From the NCBI RefSeq assembly GCF_023898315.1, contig NC_064615.1:9904501-9968500 (forward strand): DNA of 64,000 nt, given 5' to 3'. Below are positions 11,669-22,324 of this stretch, piece after piece (position 1 is the first letter of the stretch; every line of letters begins with the position of its first letter). This DNA is from Schistocerca nitens (taxonomy: Eukaryota; Arthropoda; Insecta; Orthoptera; Acrididae). The translations under genes and the position numbers were made by a program. Below the pieces are notes generated by a model that saw only the letters and a program-made list of their open reading frames with translations, did no database searches and was not told the DNA's origin.

Positions 11669-12289
11669 GAGTCACGAATTTTTGCCTGAAATATTTGTTT
11701 TCGCACTCTCAAGCTTCAGTAATTCCATCATCATTTCGTCCTGTCAGTGCCACATTACAACAGCAAGATCATGTGCGCAACTTCCGTATTAGACTAAACC
11801 ACAACTTGGCTTACACTGCTGCACTCTCCAGCAAGAGAGCAGGAGTCGATTGTTCTTAGACTCGTCACACTCGTGGACGAAGCCAACATAGCACTGAAGG
11901 AACAGTGGCGCCACGATTTCTCAGGTATGCAACCATTTATATTAAACTCGTACTCGCTCCGTTCCTGATCTCTAGTGTCTATTGGTCTACAGGTCCCACC
12001 GAGTCGCTACCATCGACTCCTGTCTGAACGTCTGAATAAAGAAATTTATTGTCAATTCAGCTTTTCTAACTGCGCAACCATCGAGTATGGTTGTATGCAA
12101 CCTACGGTACAGCACACGTCGTCCTGAGAAGGCCAGTCTGGAATTTAAAGGTTCCATACCAGCAAAGCTATTACACTCAGTGCAGCTCTTCCGTTGAAGA
12201 AAATTTCCATCACCTGCGCCAATCTACTATTGACACTTTCCTTACTTCGATTCACTTGTGTAACCTTCCTTCCTAGATACCAGAATTAT
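11669..12289. other. unassigned stretch
   Basis: No gene is visible. AATAAAGAAATTTATTG near 12036 could be a polyadenylation signal of an unrecognised element, but nothing supports a transcript here. Confidence 0.4.
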
Positions 12290-12945
12290 TTCTTTATTCT
12301 ATTACATTCATTATAGTGCTGAGCAAAATGTTAGGCTCCTTTCTATTACTCATAATCACCTTCATGTCTGGCTATCTTCAAATCCTATTACTCAGTAAGT
12401 ATATTCTCAATTCCTTTTAACAGCTGTTCCAGTATTCTTTCACTTTTTAAATTGCTTCTTTTCACAGAAGTTGAACAAAATCACTGATAAATTGTAACTT
12501 TGCGTGACACACCTCCTAACATTAAATAGTCTATTTTCCACTTTACACCTTTATTATTCGCACTTGGGTTCAGTAGATGTTATCAGTTAGTCGTCTCTCG
12601 GTTATTTAGCTCCAGTTTTAATGGATTGTGAGCATCATGTCGTCCTTAAAATATCGATGTCTTTTCCTAGATCCATAAATGCAAGGAAGACACCTATATT
12701 TCTCTCCAGTCTGCTTTCCGGTTCCAAGTGCAATGTCAGAATTGCTTCCCTAAAACCAAACTCAACTTCAGTTTGTCTTTTCTTTTTCTCTGCATATAAT
12801 TCTGGTGAGTAGTTTACCAGTGGGACTTGTCTTAAAAGTCTTCTGATAGTTTCCGCATTTTTTCTCGTCTTCGGTGATGAGATGATGACGTCTTTCCTGT
12901 AAATCAGATGATAAGTCACTCGTTCATAGCGCAAATAATCTAAGC
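12290..12945 (-). pseudogene. fragment of LINE reverse transcriptase, heavily decayed
   Basis: On the minus strand, around 12650-12790, the translation holds FGFREAILTLHLE and, about 15 residues later, FLAFMDLGKDID. These match the RT stretch of RTE-like LINEs that reads FGFRRN..TREAILTLRL and FLAFVDLEKAFD, ending in motif A. Further 3' (12640-12290) scattered blocks such as SNRKEPNI are LINE-like across several frames. Stops and frameshifts are frequent, so this is an old truncated copy of a family different from the CAA-tailed one. The exact ends are uncertain. Confidence 0.6.
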
Positions 12946-13151
12946 ATTCATATGTTGCAGTGGATTCGAAAGTATAGTGGGTTGGCAAAGATATGGAAAA
13001 AAACAGTGTTAAATACAGGCGTGAATATAAATGCATATGAGAGCCAAGCTTGTAGGTTGCACGGTTCTATTAGACGACGAACGGATCCTGCGAAATGCCC
13101 TCAATACGTTGCAACTTTCAGTCGTGAACATAACATTGTTCTGCGTGCTTT

Positions 13152-13358
13152 ATGTCGGACCTAAGTGAATTAGAATGTGGGCACATTGTTGGTGTTCGTA
13201 CGGTGAGTACTTAGGTAACGAAGGAAGCGGAAATATCTGGTGTTTCTAGAGATATTGTATAGGCTACTTAGACTCCATAGAGGGAACTCGGCAAAATAAC
13301 ACCAACTAAGTCACAACTGTAGTAACGGGAGGCGACTAAAGAGGATTGCGGGCTTTCA
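13152..13358 (+). pseudogene. Tc1-like transposase N-terminal fragment
   Basis: From an ATG at 13152 the frame gives SDLSELECGHIVG, a stop, then VTKEAEISGVSRDIV. This is the helix-turn-helix DNA-binding region of Tc1-like transposases. Later residues such as NGRRLKRI correspond weakly to the next basic block. The catalytic domain is absent. It is a short relic with no visible inverted repeats. Confidence 0.65.
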
Positions 13359-13505
13359 TAAATGAAAATGAAATTGTGTGGTGGTGTTGTGGCCCTCAAC
13401 TACGTACTCTCTGACTCAGAGTTGAAATATTGAAAGTTTTGGCTGGTTTCGTTGTCTAGGGGCTGGGATACGTAGCTGCCGCATTACCAGCTAAATACCG
13501 CTGAG

Positions 13506-13699
13506 CCCAAATGGCTCTGAGCACTATCGGACTTAACATCTGACGTCATCAGTCCCCTAGAACTTAGAACTCCTTAACCCTAACTAACCTAAGGACATCA
13601 CACGCACCCATGTCCGAGGCAGGATTCGAACCTCCGACCGTAGCGGTCGCGCGGTTCCGGACTGAAGCGCCTAGAATAGCTCGTCCACCGCGGCCGGCT
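13506..13699 (-). repeat. tRNA-headed SINE, main family, copy 3
   Basis: Reverse-strand copy with the GGATTCGAACC B-box complement and the AAATGGCTCTGAGCACTAT tail. Flanks TACCGCTGAG (13496-13505) and TACTGCTGAG (13700-13709) form a 10-bp target-site duplication with one mismatch. Confidence 0.93.
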
Positions 13700-13709
13700 T
13701 ACTGCTGAG

Positions 13710-15050
13710 TCAACAGTATACAATATGAATATATACATGAATCGAATGGTCACAGATTCCTATCACTCGGCAATTGCTAATTTTTAATGCAACATAGTAG
13801 TTTATAAACGAAAGATTGCAATTAAGTAAAATCTGCAGGTACTATCTTAACGACTTTAAATGATGAGTACGATAGTAGAAGTACTTTTGAGAATGCGGTA
13901 TATTTCTTCACAACACTTGTTGGTGTCGATGGTCCAGCAATTAAATAAAGTATAAGTTGAATAACAGGGAAACAATAGATTCCGACTGCATGTAATTAGC
14001 TATGAACAACAACATAGCTCGAGAGATATTGACTTCAAAACGTACACTACGTCTTCACTGTACAAGCCACGGAAATATCACAAGTGCACAAGTCGGCACT
14101 CTGAAGTGTTTCTATCTGCGGCGAGCATGAGCAAACCGCTCCACACTCCCAAAGTCTCTTTCGCGATCGTGCGTCCGTCCCGCCGGCGCCGTCATGGCAG
14201 ACATTTCACAGTTCGTATAGAAATTAATAGTAGCCAGAGGAATCATGACACCTTAAAAAGAAATATCTACATTAGCATTATTTGCACGACGATTCCGATG
14301 GTGTAATCTGATTTCCAATTCTTTATTAGTTTTAAGTTTAGTATCTGACTGTAAATTGTACAAGTAACACCCAGCAACGAATTTCCTATTTCGTCGATCG
14401 ACTTCCTGTGCGACCGTCCCCGCGCCGCACTGTTCAGAACTCCCCCTCCATTCACTTCGGTAGTCGCCTCCCTTAGTAACGAGCGCTGTGACTGGCGATA
14501 GCGCTTCCGTCATGTCTCCAAGCCAACGCACGCTCACACACATTTTGAAACAAACACGAAATACGGGTTTCACGTTAAAATAACTTGAAATTAAATAAAT
14601 ATTCCTATGGCTGGACCATAAACGCGCTCTAATACTCCTTATTAGATACATAAACAAATTCAATAAACATCTATCAAAGGAATAGCAAGCAAAAGTAGGC
14701 CAGGAGCTTAATGTCTCTGTGCTTTCTAAAACACCGTAACTATTTAACCAATTTCTTTATGAATAGTATATATCGGATATAAACAAAGACGTAGATGAAT
14801 AAATATATTTACAAGCATGCTGCTACCTTTTTTTGTGTAACTTTGGAGTACTTATGGCCTGACGCGATCGGTAGTAATCGACCACTTTGACCTCCAGTTA
14901 CTCATGTACTGTTCAAGGTACATGCCTGTAATTCATACCAATTTAGGTTTACACTAATAGCTTTCCAAAGACACGTCTATCGACGAAATCAGATGAACCA
15001 TTTAGATTTTGCATATTGCTCATTTACATTCTGGATATGGTGTGTGTTCT
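13710..15050. other. unassigned stretch
   Basis: No gene is supported. Positions 14110-14210 and 14380-14530 are GC-rich islands in otherwise AT-rich DNA. A 136-codon minus-strand frame (14253-14663) crosses the second island but has no recognisable domain and shares its region with another open frame, so I do not call it. Confidence 0.4.
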
Positions 15051-15064
15051 TTCGCAAATGTCCG

Positions 15065-15300
15065 TCCGCCCACGGTAGCTGAGTGGTCAGCGCGACAGAC
15101 TGTCAATCCAAAGGGCCCGGGTTCGATTCCCGGCTGGGTCGGAGATTTTATCCCCTCAGGGACTGGGTGTTGTGTTGTCCTAACCATCATCATTATTTCA
15201 TCCCCATCGACGCGCAAGTCGCCGAAGTGGCGTCAAATCGAAAGACTTGCCCCAGGCGAACGGTCTACCCGACGGGAGGCCCTCGTCACACGACATTTTT
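15065..15300 (+). repeat. tRNA-headed SINE, second family
   Basis: The head holds TAGCTGAGTGG (A box) and GGGTTCGATTCC (B box). The body is different from the main family (GGGACTGGGTGTTGTGTTGTCC, shown without its last two bases, then CATCCCCATCGACGCGCAAG). The flanks TTCGCAAATGTCCG (15051-15064) and TTCGGAAATGTCCG (15301-15314) form a 14-bp duplication with one mismatch. Confidence 0.9.
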
Positions 15301-15315
15301 TTCGGAAATGTCCGA

Positions 15316-15635
15316 AAGAAGAAACACCATTGATGACCTGCAGCCGTCTAGAACGAAATTCGAATTATATTAATACATTCAGCTGCTAACGGGCGTTGAT
15401 ATATATCAACGGGGACAGATGAAAATGTGTACCCCAACCGGGACTCGAACCCGGGATCTCCTGCTTACATGGCACACGCTCTGTCAGTCTGAGCCACCGA
15501 GGGCACAGAAGATAGTGTGACTGCAGGGACTATCTCGCGCACGCCTCCCGCGAGACCCACGTTCTCACCTTGTATGTCCACACACTTATTTCGGACATGT
15601 CCGACAGAACAGACACCATATCCATGTAAGTATAT
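15316..15635 (-). repeat. third tRNA-headed repeat family with palindromic border
   Basis: On the minus strand GTGGCTCAGACTG (A box, about 15490-15503) and GGGTTCGAGTCCCGG (B box, 15440-15454) sit at tRNA spacing; downstream lies GTTGATATATATCAAC. The border at 15590-15630 reads TTCGGACATGTCC followed by GAACAGACACCATATCC. It matches, inverted, the sequence at 15030-15064 on the other side of the second-family SINE. The unit therefore probably spans about 15025-15635 with that SINE inserted in it. Confidence 0.65.
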
Positions 15636-16227
15636 AGTTCTGGCAACACCGGCCATGACCTTTTAAGTCCGATTGTAAAAAATTAGACGTCACAGTGCTT
15701 GTTCGAGCAGCTCCAGTGCTCTTGATCAGCACACCACGTAATGGCATGCCGGGGCGGACCATTAGCTCTACTACCTGCTGGGCAAGTCCCGGGACTGGGG
15801 GACTAGTGGACCCGTCTACAACCTCTCGTTAGTGAAAATTTCACTGGGCGCATATTTCACTGGGCGCACTTTATAGGACACCGAACGAAACACGGGTACT
15901 GCGGGAAGGAATCGGCGCTTCCTTCCTCCGACCGCTACTCTCCTCACGGCAGTCGTAATGTGCAGTGGGAAAGGGTGGTGGAGGGGGGGGGGGGGTAGGT
16001 GTAGCTATGCTTCCTTCCGTTCCAGACAGTCATCGTGGTGCGAATGTGGCATTATCGTGACCATACAGTAGGCAGTTCCAACAGCTATGGAAGATACCAA
16101 AGTTCGGTGTTGCAGCGTGATGTTGTGGAAGGAACATGAAAAATGACTCACCCTAATAATCGAGGGAAACGCTGCCTGTAGAATCCGAAGCCACGAAGCC
16201 AAGTGTTGTGTTGGTGTATACATTCGT
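15636..16227. other. unassigned; small direct repeat and G run
   Basis: TTTCACTGGGCGCA occurs twice near 15838-15871. A run of 13 G lies at 15983-15995. No gene seen. Confidence 0.5.
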
Positions 16228-16329
16228 AACGTTTTCCTGTAAGTGTAATAAACACAACAGGTACACGTGGCAAAGGCTTCAGTCGTCAATAATACAAGGG
16301 TGAGGCAAATGAAAACCTTAAATTTTTTA

Positions 16330-17420
16330 AATATTATGTATTGTGCAGAAGTTGTACAAAGCTGTATCACTTTTCAACATAATCTCACCCACGCTCAATG
16401 CAAGTCCTCCATCGCTTACAAAGTGCATAAATTCCTTTAGAAAAAAATTCTTTTGGTAGTCCGCGCAACCACTCATGCACCGCGTGGCGTATCTCTTCAT
16501 CAGAACGGAACTTCTTTCCTCCCATTGTGTCTTTGAGTGGTCCAAACAAATGGAAATCACTTGGGGCAAGATCTGGTGACTATGGTGGATGAGGAAGGCA
16601 CTCAAAATGCAGGTCTGTGATTGTTGCAACTGTTGTACGGACAGTGTGGGGCCTTACATTGTCATGTTGCTGACAGCAATCCACGTCGCTTTGATTTGAT
16701 TCCAGGCCGCAGAGCGTTTTTTAGGAGATCTGTGTATTATGCACTGGTGACAGTGGTCCCTCTAGGCATGTAATGCTCCAAAATGACGCCTTTTTCGTCC
16801 CAAAAGAGAGTCAGCATAACTTTCCCTGCTGATGGTTCTGTTCGAAACTTCTTTGGTTTTGGTGATGAGGAATGGCGCCATTCCTTGCTCGCTCTCTTCG
16901 TATCCGGTTGGTGGAACTGAACCCAAGTTTCGTCCCTAGTAACGATTCTTGCAAGGAAGCAAAGCGCCGAAGAAGTTCTTCACAAGCATCAACACGTCGT
17001 TCTATTTCAGGAGTCAGCTGCCGTGGCACCCATCTTGCAGACACTTTATGAAACTGGAGCACATCATGCACAATTTGGTGTAATGACCCATGACTAATAT
17101 AACATGCTGCAATGTCATTCAGTGTCACTCGGCGGTTTTCCTTCATTATGGCTTCAACTGCTGCAATGTTCTGTGGAGTCACAACTCGTTGCGCCTGATC
17201 TGGACGAGGAGCATCTTCCACTCAAGTCACACCATTTGCGAACTTCCTACTCCATTCGTAGACTTGCTGCTGTGACAAACATGCATCACCGCCATGAACC
17301 TTCATTCGTCGATGAATTTCAATAGGTTTGACGCCTTCACTACCCAAAACCGAATAACAGAACGCTGTTCTTCCCTGGTGCAAGTCGCAACTGGGGCGGC
17401 CATCTTTATACTGATACTGT
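16330..17420 (-). pseudogene. mariner transposase, copy A, decayed
   Basis: Reading the minus strand from about 17420: a start region REEQRSVIRFW, then GVKPIEIHRRMKVHGGDAC, then RVVTPQNIAAVEAI and HDVLQFHKVSARWVPRQL. These are the paired helix-turn-helix and linker (WVPR) of mariner DD34D transposases. Further on only fragments remain (16330-16810) with several frameshifts. A segment around 16660-16680 is missing relative to copy B, including the second catalytic block. The 5' and central parts are split over three frames. Confidence 0.85.
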
Positions 17421-17501
17421 GACGGTATGTGTGCATCTGCACTGTGCTGCCAACTACAGGCCATTCTGCACGCTGTTTGCAGTACGCGTGCCAACTTAAG
17501 G

Positions 17502-17532
<31 letters not shown>

Positions 17533-17537
17533 GGTCT

Positions 17538-18990
17538 TCAGTCCTGAGACTGGTTTGATGCAGCTCTCCATGCTACTCTATCCTGTGCAATCTTCTTCAT
17601 CTCCCAGTACCTACTGCAGCCTACATCCTTCTGAATCTGCTTAGTGTATTCATCTCTTGGTCTCCCCCTACGATTTTTACCCTCCACGCTGCCCTCCAAT
17701 GCTAAATTTGTGATCCCTTGATGCCTCAAAACATGTCCTACCAACCGATCCCTTCTTCTAGTCAAGTTGTGCCACAAACTTCTCTTCTCCATAATCCTAT
17801 TCAATACCTCCTCATTAGTTACGTGATCTACCCACCTTATCTTCAGCATTCTTCTGTAGCACCACATTTCGAAAGCTTCTATTCTCTTCTTGTCCAAACT
17901 AGTTATCGTCCATGTTTCACTTCCATACATGGCTACACTCTATACAAATACTTTCAGAAACGACTTCCTGACACTTAAATCTATACTCGATGTTAACAAA
18001 TTTCTCTTCTTCAGAAACGATTTCCTCGCCATTGCCAGTCTACATTTTATATCCTCTCTACTTCGACCATCATCAGTTATTTTACTCCCTAAATAGCAAA
18101 ACTCCTTTACTACTTTAAGTGTCTCATTTCCTAATCTAATTCCCTCAGCATCACCCGCTTTAATTTGACTACATTGCATATCCTCGTTTTGCTTTTGTTG
18201 ATGTTCATCTTATATCCTCCTTTCAAGACACTGTCCATTCCGTTCAACTGCTCTTCCACGTCCTTTGCTGTCTTCCCCATGAATTTTAATACCTACTCCG
18301 AATTTTTCTTTCCTATACTGCTTGCTCAATATACAGATTGAATAACATCGGGGAGAGGCTACAACCCTGTCTCACTCCTTTCCCAACCACTGCTTCCCTT
18401 TCATGCCCCTCGACTCTTATAACTGCCATCTGGTTTCTGTACAAATTGTAAATAGCCTTTCGCTCCCTGTATTATACCCCTGCCACCCTCAAAATTTGAA
18501 AGAGAGCATTCCAGTTAACATTGTCAAAAGCTTTCTCTAAGTCTACAAATGCTAGAAACGTAGGTTTGCCTTTTCTTAATTTTTCTTCTAAGATAAGTCG
18601 TAAGGTTAGTATTGCCTCACGTGTTCCAACATTTCTACGGAATCCAAATTGATCTTCCTCGAGGTCGGCTTCTACCAGTTTTTCCATTCGTCTATAAAGA
18701 ATTAGCGTTAGTATTTTGCAGCTGTGACTTATTAAACTGATAGTTCGGTAATTTTCACATCTGTCAACACCTGCTTTCTTTGGGATTGGAATTATTATAT
18801 TGTTCTTGAAGTCTGAGGGTATTTCCCCTGTCTTATACATCTTGCTCACCAGATGGTAGAGTTTTGTCAAGACTGGCTCTCCCAAGGCCGTCAGTAGTTC
18901 TAATGGAATGTTGTCTACTCCCGGGGCCTTGTTTCGACTCAGGTCTTTCAGTGCTCTGTCAAACACTTCACGCAGTATCTTATCTCCCAT
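17538..18990 (-). pseudogene. RTE-like LINE ORF2, reverse transcriptase part (copy A), broken
   Basis: From 18990 the frame gives KAPGVDNIPLELL, IPIPKKAG, ENYRTISLIS, FGFRRN and FVDLEKAFDNV (motif A). A TAA near 18474 then interrupts it where copies C and D have a lysine codon. Near 18272 about 47 bases are missing relative to copy D (62052-62098), exactly the bases that encode the FADD active-site motif. C-terminal blocks (RIEAFEMWCYRRMLKIRW and VAWRAASNQSQD) remain at 17538-17930. The reverse transcriptase is therefore catalytically dead by deletion as well as by stops. Confidence 0.9.
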
Positions 18991-19001
18991 TTCGTCTTCG
19001 T

Positions 19002-20429
19002 CTACATCATTTCCATAATATTGTCCTCAAGTACATCGCCCTTGCATAAACCCTCTATATACTCCTTCCACCTTTCTGCCTTCCCTTCTTTGCTTAGAAA
19101 TGGGTTCCCATCTGAGCTCTTGATATTCATACAAGTGGTTCTCTTCTCTCCAAAGGTCTCTTTAATTTTCCTGTAGGCAGTATCTATCTTACCCCTCGTG
19201 AGACAAGCCTCTATATCCTTACATTTGTCCTCTAGCCATCCCTGCTTAGCCATTTTGCACTTCCTGTCGATCTCATTTTTGAGACGTTTGTATTCCTTTT
19301 TGCCTGCTTCATTCACTGCATTTTTATATTTTCTCCTTTCATCAATTAAATTCAATATTTCTTCTGTTACCCAAGGAGTTCTATTAGCCCTCGTCTTTTT
19401 ACCTACTTGATCGTCTGCGGCCTTCACTACTTCATCCCTCAGAGCTACCCATTCTTCTTCCCCCATTCCTGTCAATTGTTCCCTTATGCTCTCCCTGAAA
19501 CTCTCTACAACCTCTGGTTCTTTCAGTTTATCCAGGTCCCATCTCCTTAAGTTCCCACCTTTTTGCAGTTTCTTCAGTTTGAATCTGCAGTTCATAACCA
19601 ATACATTGTGGTCAGAATCCACATGTGTCCCTGGATATGTCTTACAATTTAAAACCTGGTTCCTAAATCTCTGTCTTACCATTATATAATCTATCTGATA
19701 CCTTTTAGTATCTCCAGGGTTCTTCCATGTATACAACCTTCTATCATGAGTCTTAAACCAAGTGTTAGCTATGATTAAGTTGTGCTCTGTGCAAAATTCT
19801 ACCAGGCGGCTTCCTCTTTCATTTCTTAGCCCCAATCCATATTCACCTACTACGTTTCCTTCTCTCCCTTTTCCTACTGACGAATTCCAGTCACTCATGA
19901 CTTTTAAATTTTCGTCTCTCTTCACTACCTGAATAATTTCTTTTATCTCGTCGTACATTTCATCACTTTCTTCATCATCTGCAGAGCTAGTTGGCATATA
20001 AACTTGTACTACTGTAGTGGGCGTGGGCTTCGTGTCTATCTTGGCCACAATAATGTGTTCACTATGCTGTTTGTAGTAGCTTACCCGCACTCCTATTTTT
20101 TTATTCATTATTAAACCTACTCCTGCATTACCCATATTTGACTTTGTGTTTATAACCCTGTATTCACCTGACCAGGAGTCTTGTTCCTCCTGCCACCGAA
20201 CTTCACTAATCCCCACTATATCTAACAGCTTTAACCTATCCATTTCCCTTTTTAAATTTTCTAACCTACCTGCTCGATTAAGGGATCTGACATTCCACGC
20301 TCCGATCCGTAGAACGCCAGTTTTCTTTCTCCTGATAATGACGTCCCCTTGAGTAGTCCCCGCCCGGAGATCCGAATGGGGGACTATTTTACCTCCGGAA
20401 TATTTTACCCAAGAGGACGCCATCATCAT
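19002..20429 (-). CDS. RTE-like LINE ORF2, apurinic endonuclease part (copy A)
   Basis: The frame of 475 residues starts at the first of three ATGs at 20429. The endonuclease domain shows IGAWNVRSLN near residue 42, GISEVRW (catalytic Glu), MSDWNSSVG (the usual Gly before Asp is Ser), YQIDYIMV and DSDHNVLV. A long basic linker to RT follows. The endonuclease nicks target DNA to prime reverse transcription. The frame stops at 19002, just before the RT domain, because of a one-base shift near 19003; copy C at 56184 shows the uninterrupted continuation. RTE-clade assignment is from domain order and the short repeat tail. Confidence 0.9.
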   Translation of the reverse strand: MMMASSWVKYSGGKIVPHSDLRAGTTQGDVIIRRKKTGVLRIGAWNVRSLNRAGRLENLKREMDRLKLLDIVGISEVRWQEEQDSWSGEYRVINTKSNMGNAGVGLIMNKKIGVRVSYYKQHSEHIIVAKIDTKPTPTTVVQVYMPTSSADDEESDEMYDEIKEIIQVVKRDENLKVMSDWNSSVGKGREGNVVGEYGLGLRNERGSRLVEFCTEHNLIIANTWFKTHDRRLYTWKNPGDTKRYQIDYIMVRQRFRNQVLNCKTYPGTHVDSDHNVLVMNCRFKLKKLQKGGNLRRWDLDKLKEPEVVESFRESIREQLTGMGEEEWVALRDEVVKAADDQVGKKTRANRTPWVTEEILNLIDERRKYKNAVNEAGKKEYKRLKNEIDRKCKMAKQGWLEDKCKDIEACLTRGKIDTAYRKIKETFGEKRTTCMNIKSSDGNPFLSKEGKAERWKEYIEGLCKGDVLEDNIMEMM

Positions 20430-20889
20430 TTAATCACACAGTAAAGCTGCATGTCCTCGGGAAAAATTACGGCTGTAGTTTCCCCTTGCTTTCAGCCGTT
20501 CGCAGTACCACAACAGGAAGGCCGTTTTGGTTAGTGTTACAAGGCCAGATCAGTCAATCATCCAGACTGTTGCCCCTGCAACTACTGAAAAGGCTGCTGC
20601 CCCTCTTCAGGAACCAGACGTTTGTCTGGCCTCTCAACAGATACCCCTCCGTTGTGGTTGCACCTACGGTACGGCTATCTGTATCGCTGAGGCACGCAAG
20701 CCTCCGCACCGACGGCAAGGTCCATGGTTCATGGGGGAGAACTTAAGTATAACGGCGCGAAATTTCGATTTGTTATTACAAATTTGGGTTTTCGTTTGAC
20801 TCGCCCTTGTGTAATCTCCTTCACTATTTACACCAGTCTACCAGCGTTGGGGTTTATTACACTTACAGGAAAACGTTTTTAATTGCGCG

Positions 20890-21740
20890 ACTGTAGAAAT
20901 CACGTCGCTTTGAGGCGAAGAAGTCGTCGCTTCATGTTCGATACAGTGCGGAAAAAGTGAAATTGTCAGGGCTCAACATCAGGTGAATAAGGTGGGTCGG
21001 ACATCCCCATCCACCTCCTGTGTACTGTTACTTGTCAGTCTAATAGAAGGAGGGCGCGCGTTACCGTGGAGTGGCACCACTTCAAGCAGGACTCCGGGTC
21101 ATTGTTCTTGGACTGCGTCTGCACGGCGCCCAGTTGTTGACAATAAATGTCAGCAGTGATGGTTACTCCTCGGGGAAGCAATTCGTGATGCAGACCACCG
21201 TCGTTGTTCCACCAGATGCGTAACATTTACCTTTGTCGATGGGAGCAAGTCTTTGAACGAGGAGTTTCTGCTTTCTTTGGTCTCAAACATTATTATCGTT
21301 TCCTTAAGTTAGCAGAAAGACACCATTTCTCGTCACCAGTAACGATACAAGACAGGAATAGTCGGTGTTCTTCATGAGCCAATTGATGAAGAGAAAGCTG
21401 AGATACACATATGGCTACCGGCTGATTTTTGTGATTTTCGCTTAGAGCATGCGGTACTCGTACACCAGAGTTGAGTCTTCCCCATTGCATGCGAATGCCG
21501 CAGGACGGTGAAATGATCACAGTTCAACACATTTACTAGTTCTTGAGCATATTGACGTCAATCGTTGTGGATTAACGCGTTTAAGGGTCTTAATCAAACC
21601 CTGAAGGTCTTCCTGAACGTGGAGAGCCACTAACGTCAAAATGACCCTCCTTAAAACGAGGAAACCCTTTCCTTGCTGAGCTCCCTCCAACGGCACTACG
21701 GCCACACACGCCGCAAATGTTTTTGGCTATCTCTGCTGCT
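20890..21740 (-). pseudogene. mariner transposase relic, second family
   Basis: On the minus strand, three frames in turn give VPHALSENHKNQ, FLSCIVTGDEKWCL (first catalytic Asp in GDE), LRIWWNNDGGLHHELLPRG, DIYCQQL and PPYSPDVEP. This is the order in mariner DD34D transposases: linker, core, and third catalytic region. The second catalytic block is not readable. No inverted repeats were found. It lies between mariner copy A and the transposon at 21858. Confidence 0.8.
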
Positions 21741-22324
21741 ATCACACCTGTCTTGAACCCAGACAGTAAAATGTGTCGGAAATGTTCCGATTTCTCCTGT
21801 TGGTACTTCGTTTTCTAGCTTCCACACCTCCAACAAATAACTCAGAATGATAATATACACCGTGGTCCATTGATCGTGACCGGGCCAAATATCTCACGAA
21901 ATAAGCATCAAACGAAAAAACTACAAAGAACGAAACTCGTCTACCTTGAACGGGGAAACCAGATAGCGCTATAGTTGGCCCGCTAGATGGCGCTGCCATA
22001 GGTGAAACGGATATCAACTAAGTTTTTTAAAAATAGGAACCCCCATTTTTATTACATATTCGTGTAGTACGTAAAGAAATATGAATGTCTTAGTTGGACC
22101 ACTTTTTTCGCTTTGTGATAGACGGCGCTATAATAGTCACAAACATATGGCTCACAATTTTAGAAGAACAGTTGGTAACAGGTAGGTTTTTTAAATGAAA
22201 ATACAGAACGTAGGTACGTTAGAATATTTTATTTCGGTTGTTCCATGGTGATACATGTACCTTTGTGAACTTATCATTTCTGAGAACGCATACTGTTACA
22301 GCGTGATTACCTGTAAATACCACA

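Larger units (their letters stand above)
17501..20739 (-). mobile_element. RTE-like LINE, CAA-tailed family, copy A (full-length)
   Basis: The element reads on the minus strand from 20739 and ends in a (CAA)n tail at 17501-17531. The 8-bp duplication AACTTAAG flanks it (17493-17500 and 20740-20747), which shows an insertion into mariner copy A. The 5' leader (20739-20430) is shared with 35400-35679. It carries an endonuclease-RT protein in broken frames. Other copies of the family lie at 33436, 55917 and 61301. Confidence 0.93.
16295..20809 (-). mobile_element. mariner copy A, split by an RTE-like LINE
   Basis: The left end CAAGGGTGAGGCAAATGAAA at 16295 is matched by its complement ending at 20809 (TTTGACTCGCCCTTG). 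The same ends, with small changes, bound mariner copy B at 31537-32804. The LINE interrupts the 5' side of the mariner at 17500. A TA lies on the left flank; the right flank reads TG, probably a mutated TA. Without the LINE the element is about 1.27 kb, normal for mariner. Confidence 0.88.

Noticed and set aside
14253..14663. 136-codon minus-strand frame as a host exon
   Set aside because: No domain, competing frames over the same GC-rich island, and no splice context that I could defend.
15084..15140. Possible tRNA gene
   Set aside because: A and B boxes are present but no acceptor stem closes, and a SINE body and target duplication follow.
17429..18096. Plus-strand frames opposite the RTE-like LINE
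   Set aside because: They recur opposite each copy of the LINE (33635, 57164, 61497) and are antisense shadows of the RT gene.
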